A stretch of 64,000 nucleotides of DNA. It comes from Congeria kusceri (lineage: Eukaryota; Mollusca; Bivalvia; Myida; Dreissenidae). The stretch's first letter is position 1, and each line of letters starts with the position of its first letter. The DNA is taken from positions 631,501-695,500 of the forward strand of contig CM051026.1 in assembly GCA_027627225.1 (NCBI GenBank), in the 5' to 3' direction. Shown here piece after piece: positions 48,515 to 60,859 of this stretch. The notes under the pieces are model-generated. The model saw nothing but the letters and a program-made list of their open reading frames with translations. It was not told where the DNA came from and did not search any database. Made by a program: the position numbers and the translations under genes.

Positions 48515-49790
48515 TTTTAGCTCGACTTTTCGAAGAGAAGGCAAGCTATTCTGCTTGCCCCAGCGTCGGCGTCTGCCTAGGTTAACATTTTTCAGTAAGC
48601 TAGTTTCTCAGGAAACATTTATTTACTTAAAATATGTATTCCCCATATTAAAATGAATCCATAGGCTAGGTTTAGTAACTCTAGTTTGAAATTTTTCCTC
48701 ATTATGGGCCTTTTACACTCAAAAAATTACATTGCATGCTATTTGGGTAGGTTACAGATTTTCGGTAAACTATTATCGCAGGAACTGCTTGAGAGTGATT
48801 TTATTCAAACTTTAAGCATTTATTCCCCTTATTTAAATGAACCCATAGGCCAAGTTTGGTAAATGTTGTTTGAAATGTGTAAAATTTATGGGCCTTTTCA
48901 CACTTAGAAACTGATAGTGTGGGCTATTTTGGTAGGTTAAAGTTTTCCAGTAAGCTAGTACCTCAGTAATGACTGAAGGGATTTTAATCAAACTTTACAC
49001 ATTAATTCCACATATTAAAATCAACTCACAGGCTAAGTTAGGTAACTCTAGTTTTAAGTTTGTAAAATTATGGGCCTTTTCATAGACCCGTAACGCGTTT
49101 AAAAAATGGGTCATATTATGGGAATGCCCAAGCATGTTGCAGGCGGACGGACGGACGGCGTGAGATCTTTGTCCGGACCATAACTTTGTCCAGCATGGAT
49201 TGATTTTCAAATAACTTGGCACAAGTGATAAGCATGATAACACAGAGTGTCGCACGTAAGAACCAGGTCCCTAGGTCCAAGGCCAAGGTCACAATTCAAG
49301 GTCAAAGGTTAAATAAAAGAAATAAATCCTTACACTTTGTCCAGAGCATATCTTTGTCCAGCATGGATGGATTTCCTAATAACTTGGCAGAAGTTGTAAG
49401 CATGGTGAGACAGAGTGTTGCGCGCATGAACCAGGTCCCTATGTCCAAGGTCACAATTCAAGGTCAAAGGTCAAATATAAGAAATCAATCCTTACCACTT
49501 TATCTGGAGCATATCTTTGTCCAGCATAAATGGATTTTCAAATAACTTGGCAGAAGTGGTAAGCATGGTGAGACAGAGTGTCGCACCCAAGAACCAGGTC
49601 CCTGTGTCCAAGGTCAAGGTCACAATTCAAGGTCAAAGGTCAAATATAAGAAATTAATCCTTACTGCTTTGTCCGGAGCATATCTTTGTCCAGCATGGAT
49701 GTGTTTTCAAATAACTTGTCAGAAGTGATAATCATGGTGAGGAGAAGCATACAAACAATTTTGCTTTTAGTCTTCCCTCACAAAAATAAT
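48515..49790 (+). repeat. Composite dispersed repeat with two tandem sections
   Basis: 48515-49100 begins TTTTTAGCTCGACTTTTCGA and holds about three units with TTATGGGCCTTTTCACACTT. 49150-49740 holds about four units, 163-169 bp each, marked by CAGCATGGAT at 49191, 49359, 49522 (variant) and 49691, each with GTCACAATTCAAGGTCAAAG. Non-coding. Confidence 0.7.
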
Positions 49791-51005
49791 CTGTGAACAA
49801 TAATAACTCTTATACCCTAAAACACTAATACAAACTATATCATTCCGTTAGTCCTAAATAATTAGATATTTAGTTGATTCTGATCTCATTTTTGTATGGG
49901 GCGACACCATGTCTAAACAGCTTAAGACTTACTATAAATAATTTCAAATTGTTTTACCTTTTTGTGTCTGCAAACTGCATAATTATGCTTAATGAATGAT
50001 GTACATGTTAGTTTTATTTAAAGTTGTTGGTTTGCAATTTGTAAAATGATCAATCTTCTAAATACATGTAACTCACTTACCCGAAGCCCGGGAGACTATT
50101 CTGGCTAGTTAAAATTTGACCTATCTTCCTGAAGGGCAAGTTTACAAAGGATGTAAAATTAGGAAACTGACCTGATCAGTTACTGTCTAGATTTACACAT
50201 TTATGGTCTGATCGGCACGTCTCTAAAAAAAACAACTATTGCAAAGACTGATTATACATGAATTTATAATAGTACATGAATATTGCATTGTAAAAGATAA
50301 ATTCACAGCTTATAAAACTTCCAACATGATTTCATGTCAAAACAATGCTGTTATTAAAAATGAATGTAAAATGAAGAAAAAAACAAACTCATATTGATAG
50401 GAGTACCATTTCTTGTGTCAATAATATAAGGTTATTTAACAGCGTTCTGTACAATGCATTGCTACAATTAGACGAGTACACAGCATGCAAACCATATTGG
50501 AAGAGTCGATAGGCAATACTATATATTGAGTGCATGTAATATATTAGATTTAATAAATACACTGTTCATATTCATCCTTTTAAAGAAATCTGGACTGCAA
50601 GCTTGAAGATATTCAATCACATCTATCTACAAGCGTTAACAGAGAAAACCCAAAAGAAGAAATAATACATTCTTCATTTTCATCCTTGTAATGAAATGGA
50701 CTACAAGCTTGAAGATCTTCAACTGCATGTACAGGGTATCTACAAATTTTAACAGAGGTAAACAAAGTGCTGAAACAACTAGAAAACACTTGGAAAGCAA
50801 AGAACTCCACCAAGATGGCCCATTCACCCATATGGTATGCAATATATGATTTATACAGCTTAATGTTGCAATTTGCTTAACAATAAGGAATCCTTTACGA
50901 AGTCCTGGATCCAGATTGTGATCCGGATTACCACCACAGTCAAATCATAGTTTGTTGACACATTTACAATCTTCGCAAGAAAGTTCATGCAAAACTGTAC
51001 GTAAC
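49791..51005. other. AT-rich interval with a 109-bp diverged direct repeat
   Basis: Two copies of a roughly 109-bp unit start at about 50573 and 50682 (TTCATCCTT...GGACTACAAGCTTGAAGAT...TATCTACAA). Minus frames across them show no domain. Confidence 0.45.
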
Positions 51006-51009
51006 TTTT

Positions 51010-52462
51010 TATGCTCCCAAAAGGGGACAGCGTATAGTTGCTGCCTTGTCTGTCTGTCTGAATTCTACATCATCGTTATTGGTTTGTCTCAATGTCATAT
51101 GCATTTCCCCACAATTTTTATCCGCCCGTCTGTTCATCTGACCTTCCATCTGCCCCATAGTTAGTTTCTGCCGAAGATCTCTGGAACTAATATCTCAGAT
51201 GCAATAAAACTTAATATGAGGAAATGCACATATTCTTAGGTTATTCCAGTCTAATTTTTTTTCATGGACTAATTGCCCTTTGACTATTAAGGGGACATTA
51301 AATTGGATATTTGTGTTTCTGCATGAGATCTCTGGTATTAATAACTCAAATTCAATTAAACATGAAATGCAACATCCTTACATAGAGGTCTCCACATATT
51401 GTCAGTTCTTTCAAGTCTGATGATTTTTCAGGGAATTATTGCCCCTTGATGATAAATAGGATTTGTTAATAGGACATTTTTAACGCACTAGTTGTCAGGA
51501 ACTAATGACTAATTTTCAATAAACTTCAGCATTTCTATTAAGAGGACATGCTCAAACTGTCAGGTAATTCCAGTCTGATTTGATTATAAACAAAATATTT
51601 TAATGGGATATTTTTGTTTTCCCACAAGTTCTCAGGAACTAATTACTCAAATTCATTTCAACTTTATATGCAGCATCCCTGCCAAGAGCACTTGCACATA
51701 TTGTCAGATCGTTCTGGTCTGTTGATATTTCGTCCGTCGTCCGTAATTCATCAATTATGGGCATGCGAAGGCAATACAGACTTCTCTTTCTATTCGAGCT
51801 TAACCAAACTTGCACTGTTTGTGTATTACGATAACATCTCGGATAGGTTCGATAATGGGCCAGATCGGACCAGGAATACCAGATTTAGTGCCCAAATAGT
51901 TTTCATCCGATCTTCGTCAAGCTTCATAAAAATCTTTATTCTAATAATACATTAGCCAGGTTTTATCACCAGCCAAATCACACTTGGAATTGTGGAGTTA
52001 TGACTCTTGAATTATCTAAAATTGTCCGTTTTAGCCATTTCCGTTCCGTACAACACTTTTTATCAGATCTTCACCAAACTTCAAAATCTTTGGTGGCCTT
52101 ATATCTTGTTCAGGTACAATATTCAACCAAATTGTCTCAGTTACTGTAGAGTTATGGCCTGTGAATTATCTTAAATTAGCCTTTGTACCTGTTTCTCTCT
52201 TAGTCAAATAGTCTTCATCCCATCTTTAACCAACTTGATAAAAATGTTTAAGGTATATAATATAATATTTTAAGTTCAACAATCTACCAAACTGCCCCAG
52301 GAACTGCAAAGATATGGCCCTTGATTTATCTTAAATTTGCCTTTTTAGCACCTTTTGCTCCCTATATCCAACAGTTTTCATCCAATCTTTACCATAATTG
52401 ATATTTAAAGGATCGCTTTTAACCTAGAGGGGGCATAATTGTTTTACAAATAGCTCTTGTTT
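51010..52462 (+). repeat. Long dispersed repeat starting TATGCTCCCAAAAGGGGACA
   Basis: Starts with the AAAAGGGGACAGCGTAT block, runs through diverged units with TCAGGAACTAATTACTCAAA and TTATGGCCCTTGAATTATCT, and ends CCTAGAGGGGGCATAATTG...AGCTCTTGTTTC. The tail matches that at 39790-39847. Confidence 0.6.
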
Positions 52463-52526
52463 CATTACATATTTCAAAAGTTTAAGCCAGGAGTGAACAA
52501 ACATCTTTTTTGTATATGGTTGTGTG

Positions 52527-52756
52527 CCCGACAAGCTCAGTTGGTAGAGTGCTGGACTGTTAATCCGGGGATCGTTAGTTCGAACCCCTAGCCTGGCCAC
52601 ATAACTTGTGTCGGGATTGGTCATATTCTTCTTTTTATGGCCATTCTCCCCCTACCTCAGATTCAAGTAGGGCAATCGTCAGTAACTGGTATAAGTTATA
52701 ATGTGCACTTTGTACTGGTAAACTGCATAGAAAAATCCATACAAACAAACTTACAA
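52527..52756 (+). mobile_element. tRNA-headed SINE with 15-bp target duplication
   Basis: GTATATGGTTGTGTG occurs immediately before (52512-52526) and after (52757-52771) the element, the signature of target-primed reverse transcription. The head reads as a tRNA: AAGCTCAGTTGGTAGAGTG (box A), a CTGTTAATCC anticodon region and AGTTCGAACCCC (box B). The acceptor and T stems pair poorly, so it is not a tRNA gene. The body contains CCCCCTACCTCAGATTCAAG and GTAACTGGTATAAGTTATA and the tail is A-rich. It may belong to a widespread molluscan V-SINE-type family (RUDI-like); that name is from memory. Confidence 0.8.
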
Positions 52757-52883
52757 GTATATGGTTGTGTGTGATGTATTCTTAGTGTGTACTAAAGGGT
52801 AAGTTGCGCTTGGATGCTGTTCACTGGCAAATTGGTCGCAGTGCATTACTAGTTGATAATAAGACCTTTCTTTTCCAGAGAGA

Positions 52884-53099
52884 TTCCCAAAACTCATGCT
52901 TTATCTGTCCATGTCGGCTTGGTCAGCCTTGTGCAAGTTCTGCTTGTCAATACATAATTTTGTTTTTCTTAAATTAAATTTCAGAACGTGTCCTGGTCTT
53001 AAGCAGCTGAGTAACTTTGATTTCCTGCCAAATAAACTGTCTCAAGTGGAACATCATTTTCCCCAGCTCAGAATCATTCCTGCCGAACAAGGCCTGTAG
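52884..53099 (+). CDS. Exon candidate of uncertain strand
   Basis: The plus strand has a CTTTCTTTTCCAG acceptor followed by an open frame to 53099 and a second acceptor TTTCAG at 52983. The minus strand is also open over 52974-53156 with ordinary amino-acid composition. GC content is above the surroundings. I recognise no family on either strand, so it may be an exon, a pseudogene or chance. Confidence 0.2.
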   Translation, partial: FPKLMLYLSMSAWSALCKFCLSIHNFVFLKLNFRTCPGLKQLSNFDFLPNKLSQVEHHFPQLRIIPAEQGL

Positions 53100-53289
53100 C
53101 TGCTGCTCAACCGGTTTAGTACGGCTTGTGTTTATTTGCCTTACCTTGCAGTACATTCAGTTTTACATCATGCGTGTACATCTGTAGAGAACACATGTAT
53201 CTGTTTGGTCTGTTTGATGTATCGTTTGGTGGTGTATGTAATGGTTTGGTGGTGTTTGTAATATGAATGTGCACAGGCCCTTTGTCAAC

Positions 53290-53372
53290 TTCTTGAATGT
53301 GTAGTGTGGACTGTTGAATGCACTCTTGTATTAATAAAGTGCATTCAACAGCCCACACTACGCATTCAAGAA
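53290..53372. repeat. 35-bp-arm near-perfect hairpin
   Basis: Arm 53290-53324 (TTCTTGAATGTGTAGTG onward) pairs with 53338-53372 across a 13-base AT-rich loop. Only two arm positions differ, and both can form G:U pairs in RNA. Confidence 0.9.
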
Positions 53373-53815
53373 TCGGGTAATATTTCAGTGGTAGAACTAT
53401 ATGCATTTATTATTGCAGTGCGGTTAAAGCATCATTTTAAAGCTATGTCTGCAGCAATTTGCAATTTCATGCACATACTGTTTCAATTGATGCAGCTAGT
53501 GACATAGTGACAGAGAATATCTGGTTTAAAAGGATTTAATTAGAGAATAACAAGTGATAACAATATTTTTTAAAAAGGCTGTGTATTCAAATATGTATCT
53601 CCATTTAAAACAAATAACATCAGATAATATTAAATAAAAATTATGAAGAAAAATCTAAAAATTCAATGGTAAAAAGGAATGAAGCCGACATGAGCAAACT
53701 GGTGAAAGTTCTTTGACATTTGAGCTATTCTGTTGTGGTTAAGTTGAGCATACACTGATTTGTTAAGAACTCTGGTGTTAAACTGATTTCAATTGATACT
53801 TTATTTTATTGTCAG

Positions 53816-54030
53816 CAACAGAACATGCTGATGCTGATGCACCCGAAAATCCGGATCTGACAGTTCCAACAGTGTGTACATTACCTACCAGGTGGGTGTT
53901 GTTCCTATTGTTGCTGTTTTCACTGCTAATGGGACTTCTTAATTTGCTAATGAGGAGCTATGCAATACAAAGAATAAGAAATCTGCTAATCTTAACACTT
54001 AACCCCGAAATGTTATTATTTTACAAGTGA
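53816..54030 (+). CDS. Candidate exon, acidic stalk then possible membrane segment
   Basis: Acceptor TTTATTTTATTGTCAG precedes an open frame beginning TEHADADAPENPDLTVPTVC. A good donor (CCAG|GTGGGT) at 53891/53892 would end a 76-nt internal exon. Reading through instead gives a Leu-rich segment (WVLFLLLLFSLLMGLLNLLM) and a short tail to the stop at 54028-54030, compatible with a terminal transmembrane exon. No family recognised; the two readings are exclusive. Confidence 0.3.
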
Positions 54031-54521
54031 CAGGGTTTTGACCCCTCACCACCCATAATCAGACTTAAATTAGATTTTACTCGAGCGTTTTTTTGTTCAC
54101 CTAAAAACGGCCAGTTTTAGAGATTAATATGAATAAAAGCATCAGCAAGTGGTCATTTAAGGACAACATACAAAATACGCCAAAAACCATAGTGATTCTA
54201 ATAGTTTATCTGGTGCTAAATCAACTTAAAAAGAATGTAAATTATCATACTGCCACTGTTTTGAACCATTTTGACTTATACTGGTCCTTTCACCACAACT
54301 ATTCTCAGTATTATAGCTCTGAAAAATTAACCTGAAATTGGACTTTTTGAATGAATATATTAGAAAACCATGACGATGACAATCTTTACATTATTAATAA
54401 CAGTATAAATATATGAAATAATACTGATAAGAATTCACGAGTGTCAGGCCAGGTCGTCTTAGCTATACACGTTATTCATACTACAACTTCCAAAATGACT
54501 GCTGTTACTGCTTATAATCCT

Positions 54522-55233
54522 TACTGTGGAATCACTTGAATTTACGGGGTACACATTTTTCGCAATTGTGATCGCGGACATATTCGCGTGGTCTTAAATT
54601 TGCGTAAACAATTTTGAAAATAAAGTGAATTGTGATTTGCAACAAAAATACATATTGATTTATCAGTGTAACGCTCTATTGGGCAGAATGCAATAAACAT
54701 TTGAATCAGTACTGGATTGGGCTATTAATTGATAACAGGGGTCCACGTCTCCACTTATGGATAATAGAGGCCGCATCATTCGATGAGCAAACCATAGATA
54801 ATTTAGATCAAACTGTGTAAAACTGACCCGTTTTGTTAATTGAATGCCGACTAAAACATAGGCTCCACATCCGGGGTGCTAATTCTTTACTTGATATGAT
54901 TGTAAAAACAAACTGTCAACTTTTGCACATTACCTGTTTTATACCATTGACTAAATGTTTGATTGAGATGAATACATTTTTTAAAACAGATCTTTCTAAT
55001 AAACGTTTATTTAAACCTTAAACAATATTATTGAAACATTCACATCACGACATTCATACCTGCATATGTTTATGAACTTCTACCTACGTAAATATGAATG
55101 AATGTGTTATCTCCGGGGGTGTTTTTTAAATGATAACATGGGATATATTTGCGATGGTTATAAATTTGGGCACTGGCGGGAGCGCGAATAGCACGAAAAT
55201 GAGACCTCTGGGCATAGTAGTGATTCCACAGTA
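54522..55233. mobile_element. MITE-like element with TACTGTGGAATCACT ends
   Basis: TACTGTGGAATCACT at the left is repeated as reverse complement AGTGATTCCACAGTA at the right. Inside each end lies a diverged GCGAATAT/ATTTGCG block (near 54570-54600 and 55140-55190). Ends of this type are common in bivalve repeats in my memory. About 0.7 kb, no transposase. A 62-aa frame inside (54833-55021) has no domain. Confidence 0.6.
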
Positions 55234-55570
55234 TTTTATAGACACACATGCTGTTACAGCTAATGATTCCAGGCTCTTTTAATGATGATTTTGATGGAGA
55301 TGTACAGTGAATTAACTAAACTCCACTTGTAACGATATGGCTCGTAATGATATATGCATATAAAGACACTGATTCCAAGGTCCGGAACTGATCCCTATAT
55401 ATTCATTTGATATTGGTCAGTGTCCCTATAACTGCCTTGTTAAAACGGGAGAAAGTTTGATATTTATAGAAAGACCATTTCTTGCTTATGGCAGTATTTA
55501 GTGACATCACCAGCATTCAAAATGATCATTGAAACGTTATATACAATGTTCTCATAAACATGCTGGGAGT

Positions 55571-55815
55571 AGCTCATCTGTGGTCTAGCGGTAAAACATT
55601 GGCTTCACAACCCAGGATTCTCAGGTTCGAGACCTTAATCTACTAACAGAGTCTTTGACACGAGACATTAAACTGAGGTGCAGTGTACTAGGTGCTTCTC
55701 ACCGGGCACTAAAAGACCCAGGGTCGCATCTGAAATGGGGTATCTCCTGTATCTCACATTATCCCCCATTATACAGCTAACGTGTCTGCTGTAATATGAT
55801 TGGTGTTGCGTCTCT
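55571..55815 (+). mobile_element. tRNA-headed SINE
   Basis: Head GTGGTCTAGCGGTAAAAC (box A) and CTCAGGTTCGAGACC (box B) followed by a body with TTTGACACGAGACATTAAAC and CACCGGGCACTAAAAGACCC. I could not find a convincing target duplication. Confidence 0.6.
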
Positions 55816-56571
55816 CGTCTGTATTCTGATATGTCCATGCGGTTGGTTGCCTTATTTTGTGTCTAAAGGTATTCTGATATAGGATATAAATTCTATGGTC
55901 CGCAAAATATTGTTCCAAGCGGAGTTTACTGTATAAAACAAGGGAAAGTGGAGGTTCTACCCCCCACCCCCTAGCCAGGGTTAGGTAAAACCTATACTTT
56001 TTAGTACAAAATGACAAGAAATATAAAAAAAAATTATCATTGTCCCTACCCTCACGTAATTTTTTGTGTAAATAAAAACAAACACCAGGAGTCTTCTTAA
56101 TTTTTTTTATTGATCTTAGTCATTTTTATTATATAAAAGTCGTGACAAATACTTTATACAATGTTTAGGCCAAGGAATAAAAACAAGTGGTTCAGGTTTC
56201 AAGACAGACCCTACTTGCATCACCTCATCCTGAAGAATTTTTTAAGCGAAACAAATTGCTTGGTATAAAATTACCACAGATTTTTTTTGCCTTGAGCTAA
56301 ACTATACATTGTATGCTAACCATTATACATGTATATTTCCAGAAATCATTCACTGAGATGTATCGTCACCTGAGTTGCAGCAGTTATTGATTAAACGAGC
56401 AAGCCACGGCGTGTGGCAGGATTTCAATGTGAGATGTGATTTAAAATTCTGTTTTCTATGGACTTGATTAAGAGTACTTGTTACAGCATAAAATTGTACT
56501 GTGAATATGGTCTAATAAACCCATTAGTTTGAATCCCAATGTTGTCCTTTCTTTGTTGTTTTTTTTAATAG
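55816..56571. other. AT-rich interval
   Basis: CCCCACCCCCTAGCC run near 55960 and otherwise no feature. It ends in the polypyrimidine tract of a possible exon. Confidence 0.35.
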
Positions 56572-56626
56572 AAAAGGCTCATGCTAAGAATTTAGAAACC
56601 CCAGCTGAAATGTTTTGGAAGGAAAA
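56572..56626 (+). CDS. Weak 55-nt internal exon candidate
   Basis: Strong tract CCTTTCTTTGTTGTTTTTTT before AATAG, and AAAA|GTATGT at the end. The only open frame gives KAHAKNLETPAEMFWKE. Its entry phase does not fit the 53816-53891 candidate directly, so at least one more exon would be needed. Confidence 0.25.
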
Positions 56627-57705
56627 GTATGTCACACACAAGACTTTAGGCAAAACCATAATGAGACTGTGGTTTTAAATTCACACTAGTGTGGAAGTCA
56701 GGCTTAATTAAGCTTTTCTAAATATTTTGAAATACATCTAAATTTTGTTATCTCGAACTCGCTTATGTCAGAGTGGAAAATATTTTTGGTTGTTTCTAGC
56801 CATGACCAAAGTTTGTCACACACTAGAAACATCTTTACAGTCATGTTTTCTGCAGTTTTAATAGTCACATGTTAGTTTTCAATGAATCATTGTTCAATTT
56901 ATGTATTCCGAATTGCTATTTTATGTTCTAATTTTACACATAATTTAAACTCGATACTTATAAAAATTATATACTTAGATATGTCAAACTTCAGATGCCA
57001 AAATTACATCGAATTCCTTGAAACTTCGAGATAACAACATTTAGTCGTATTATAGTACCACTGTCAAAAGAAGATAAAAATTTTATAATGCCATCACTCA
57101 CCAATTAATGTAGGCAGTAAAACAGTTATATTTAAAAGCATAACCTATAAATACAGGCAAAAGTCATGTTTTATGGTGAGGCCAAAAAAAAAAAGGGTGT
57201 TTCGTGCAACCTGACCCTAACTAGCATGAACCCCCCAACCCTAAAGTTTTAGCGACAACTGTTTTCCATGAATCCATATTCGTCCAATTGTATACAATTT
57301 CCAATTTTGTTTTTTGACTATATCAACCTGTATCCATATATTACATAGCATTTAATAGATTTACTTTCATTCATGCATTTCATCAAATGTGCAGCATTTT
57401 AAAATGATATATGCTACTTTGGAACAAAATAACATATTAAGAAGCATACACAATACAAAAGTAAGTTTTTATACATTTCACTATACAACAGATGCCAATG
57501 CACAAGCCTAGACTTTCTAGTTCCAATAACAGACTGGCACAAAACTAAATAATGATTCACAAACTGATTATTTCTGATGCATTTTAAAATGATATAGAAT
57601 CTTTTCTTCTGCCATAATAAAACGTGATTCGAAAGTTTACAGAAAGTAAGAAAACGGGTTTCATTTACAAAATTTTTGTGGTTTTGAAAAACAGAACAAA
57701 ATTTT
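56627..57705. other. AT-rich interval
   Basis: No repeat or coding signal. The minus frame at 57414-57779 overlaps the start of the next dispersed repeat. Confidence 0.4.
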
Positions 57706-58486
57706 AAACAAGAGGGCCATAAGGCCATAGGTCGCTCATCTGATACTTTGGCCTGGTGACCTAGTTTTTGACCCCACATGACCCAATTTCGAACTTGAAC
57801 GAGATATCATTGGGACAAATGTTTTCAGCAAGTTTCATGATGATTGGGCTACAAATGTGGCCTCTAGAGTGTTCTTCAATATGGCCTGGTGACCTAGTTT
57901 TTGATCCCATGTGATCTAGTTTCGAACAAGTCCAAGAAATCATTGACACAAATGTTCGGAGCAAGTTTCAAGAATATTATGCTATAAATGTGACTTCAAG
58001 TGTTAACAACCTTTGGCCATAGTGACCTAGTTTTTTACCCCACATGACCCTGTTTTGAAGTCGTCAGAGATATCATTGGGACAAATGTTCTCAGCAAGTT
58101 TCTTGATGATTGGGCTATAAATATGGCCTTTTAGAGTGTTCACAACCTTTTTCTTCAATTTGGCCTGATGACCTAGTTTTTGACCCCACATGACCCAGTT
58201 TCAAACTCGTTTCAGATATTGTTAAAACAAAAGATTGAGCAACAAATGTGTTCACAAGCTTCTTCTGCGCAATTGGCCCTAGTGACCTAGTTTTTGACCC
58301 TACATGAACCAGTTTCGAACTTGTTGGAGATATACTTGGAACAATGTTCTGGGCAAGTTTCACGAAGACTGGGCAATAAAATTAATGTGGTCTATCATGT
58401 GTTCACAATGTAAATGTTGACTCACAACTGACAAAAGGCGATCACAAAAGCTACACCATAAGCATGTTGTGCTCAGGTGAGCTTAA
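57706..58486 (-). repeat. Dispersed repeat AACAAGAGGGCCATAAGGCC, ~130-bp internal units
   Basis: Starts AAACAAGAGGGCCATAAGG and ends GCTCAGGTGAGCTTA. Five diverged units carry GGTGACCTAGTTTTTGACCC and ACATGACCCAGTTTCGAAC. The outer ends match the reverse complement of the 22592-23978 repeat ends. Confidence 0.75.
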
Positions 58487-58734
58487 AATGAATGGTCAAA
58501 ATTATGAAGAAATACACCTCAACAACTTGGAAGAAGGCATCAATACCAGCATATATATCAGAAAAATGTTTGCAGAGAGATTTGCTATTATTGAGCATTC
58601 TCTAACAATGCAGAAGTTACATTAATACATTAAAGATGTTATCAAATGGAATTACAGTCATAAGTACAGCTGGAAGTTAAAACACAACAACTACAAAGAT
58701 GAATGTTACACAATTACTGCACACAACATCTAAG

Positions 58735-59282
58735 CTTCTGGGTACTCCATAGACTAACGAGTGAGTTATAATACTTGTGGGTACTCCATAGACTAACGAG
58801 TGAGTTATAATACTTGTGGGTACTCCATAGACTAACGAGTGAGTTATAATACTTCTGGGTACTCCATAGACTAACGAGTGAGTTATAATACTTCTGGGTA
58901 CTCCATAGACTAACGAGTGAGTTATAATACTTCTGGGTACTCCATAGACTAACGAGTGAGTTATAATACTTCTGGGTACTCCATAGACTAACGAGTGAGT
59001 TATAATACTTCTGGGTACTCCATAGACTAACGAGTGAGTTATAATACTTCTGGGTACTCCATAGACTAACGAGTGAGTTATAATACTTCTGGGTACTCCA
59101 TAGACTAATGAGTGAGTTATAATACTTCTGGGTACTCCATAGACTAATGAGTGAGTTATAATACTTCTGGGTACTCCATAGACTAATGAGTGAGTTATAA
59201 TACTTCAGGGTACTCCATAGACTAACGAGTGAGTTATAATACTTCTGGGTACTCCATAGACTAACGAGTGAGTTATAATACT
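58735..59282 (+). repeat. 39-bp tandem repeat, 14 copies
   Basis: Unit CTTCTGGGTACTCCATAGAC plus TAACGAGTGAGTTATAATA; starts at 58740 and 58779 confirm the period. Units are almost identical. Minor variants (CTTGTGG in the first units, TAATGAG in a block at 59105-59190) occur in runs, showing local spread. Confidence 0.95.
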
Positions 59283-60859
59283 AAAGGACAAACATAAGCA
59301 ATTTCATAAAATAATTGAGCTAAAAAATCAGTTAATTTTGAGTAAGCTTAATAATTCCTAAAATGCAGATGTTATATATAGATTATTAAATATTGTATAG
59401 ACACTTGTAGTTTAATTAAACATATTTCTAATGCTTGGACTGACAAAACACATTGCCCCAAATATAGAGTAACGGCACTCTTTTATCACATTATTGAAAT
59501 ACAATATCATTTCTACACTTATTAGTTTTCATAATCTAAGAAAGGAATTTGAATATACATACAGACCTTAAACCATTGTCTGCATCTTTAGCAGCAGATA
59601 AAATGTACAGAGCATCATATAAATGCATAGACCTCAAATAAAATTCATCAAAAGACATTGTCATTATGCACAAAAATATCACTTAATGAAAAACCTTTGT
59701 GCAACACAAGCAAAAACATATGAACGACTAACAACATATAATAGCTACAAATTGTTAAGAAGTAACTAGGTAAACTGTTTGATGAAACATAAATATTAAG
59801 TTTTGTAAGTGACTGGATGAAGGACCTTAATGAAATCATGTTAACCTTATCATTACGACTGACTGCTTACATTTAGTGACTGAAAAGCCACAAATTGTTT
59901 AAGATTCATTTCTAAAGAAAGAGTTGTGTTTTTTTGTATGAAATTCTTTTGGATGCTGTCCAGAAAAATACACAAAGTTTAACTTGGATTTAAATATCAA
60001 ATACATGTGAGAATGAACCAAAGGGTAGTAATAATAACATGGAATAATATAAATCACATTGCGCTATTTAGTTTCATTTAAACATATGTATCTATATAAC
60101 ACTTTAAGTTATGTTCCACACAAATACATTACAGTACGTGGTTAAGTTTCACCCACAAACATCGCTGGCAATAACTATCAAAGCTTTGAGAGTTGTGCAT
60201 AAATCAGAGCAACAGATAAGGTGTGTATTTGTGTAAATACCCAATTCTGAAACAGCATTTACTCAGTTAATTTTAAATTTAAAATTTAATGAGTGACAAA
60301 ACTCAATTCATATACTCGTGACACGCTGAACAGATTGCGTAAAGATTGGTCAATGTTGAACTGATAGTATTACTAAAGAGTGAACAACTGAGAGTTCAAT
60401 TCAAGCTAATTATGACATGAGACCTATAATATTTTGTCTTTGATTGCATCATTAATGCCTGGCTGTAAAATGGCAAACATATTAAATTTGATGGAATTTG
60501 TGTTGCAGTGTTATTCCATGTAAGTATTTCCAATAATCAATTAATGTTTATGGCTCGATATTACACTGACGTTAATGGTCATATATCATTTACTCTATCA
60601 TTATTTCTATCAGTGAATATTTTGTCTGGAGTTTGTTTGTTCCTCTCTGTGTATAATTAGCTTTAAAAGACTCAGTTTACATAAAATTAACCAAATTCAG
60701 CGACTGTATACTTTTAACTATCATCACTGTATAGCACATGTATAAATATTTGTATCTTTTGAAACACACCCACACAATCAACTGCTGCATTTTCAACCAA
60801 ACAAATATGGGTATAAAGGTCCAGAAATGTTGTAAATTAACATCTAACAAGAATGTCAA
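59283..60859. other. AT-rich 3' flank of the minus-strand gene
   Basis: Lies downstream of the stop codon of the minus-strand gene and may include its 3' UTR. I cannot place a polyadenylation site with confidence. No repeats or frames of interest. Confidence 0.35.

Noticed and set aside
52527..52600. tRNA-Asn gene (GTT anticodon)
   Set aside because: Acceptor and T stems pair poorly and the segment sits inside a SINE with target duplications.
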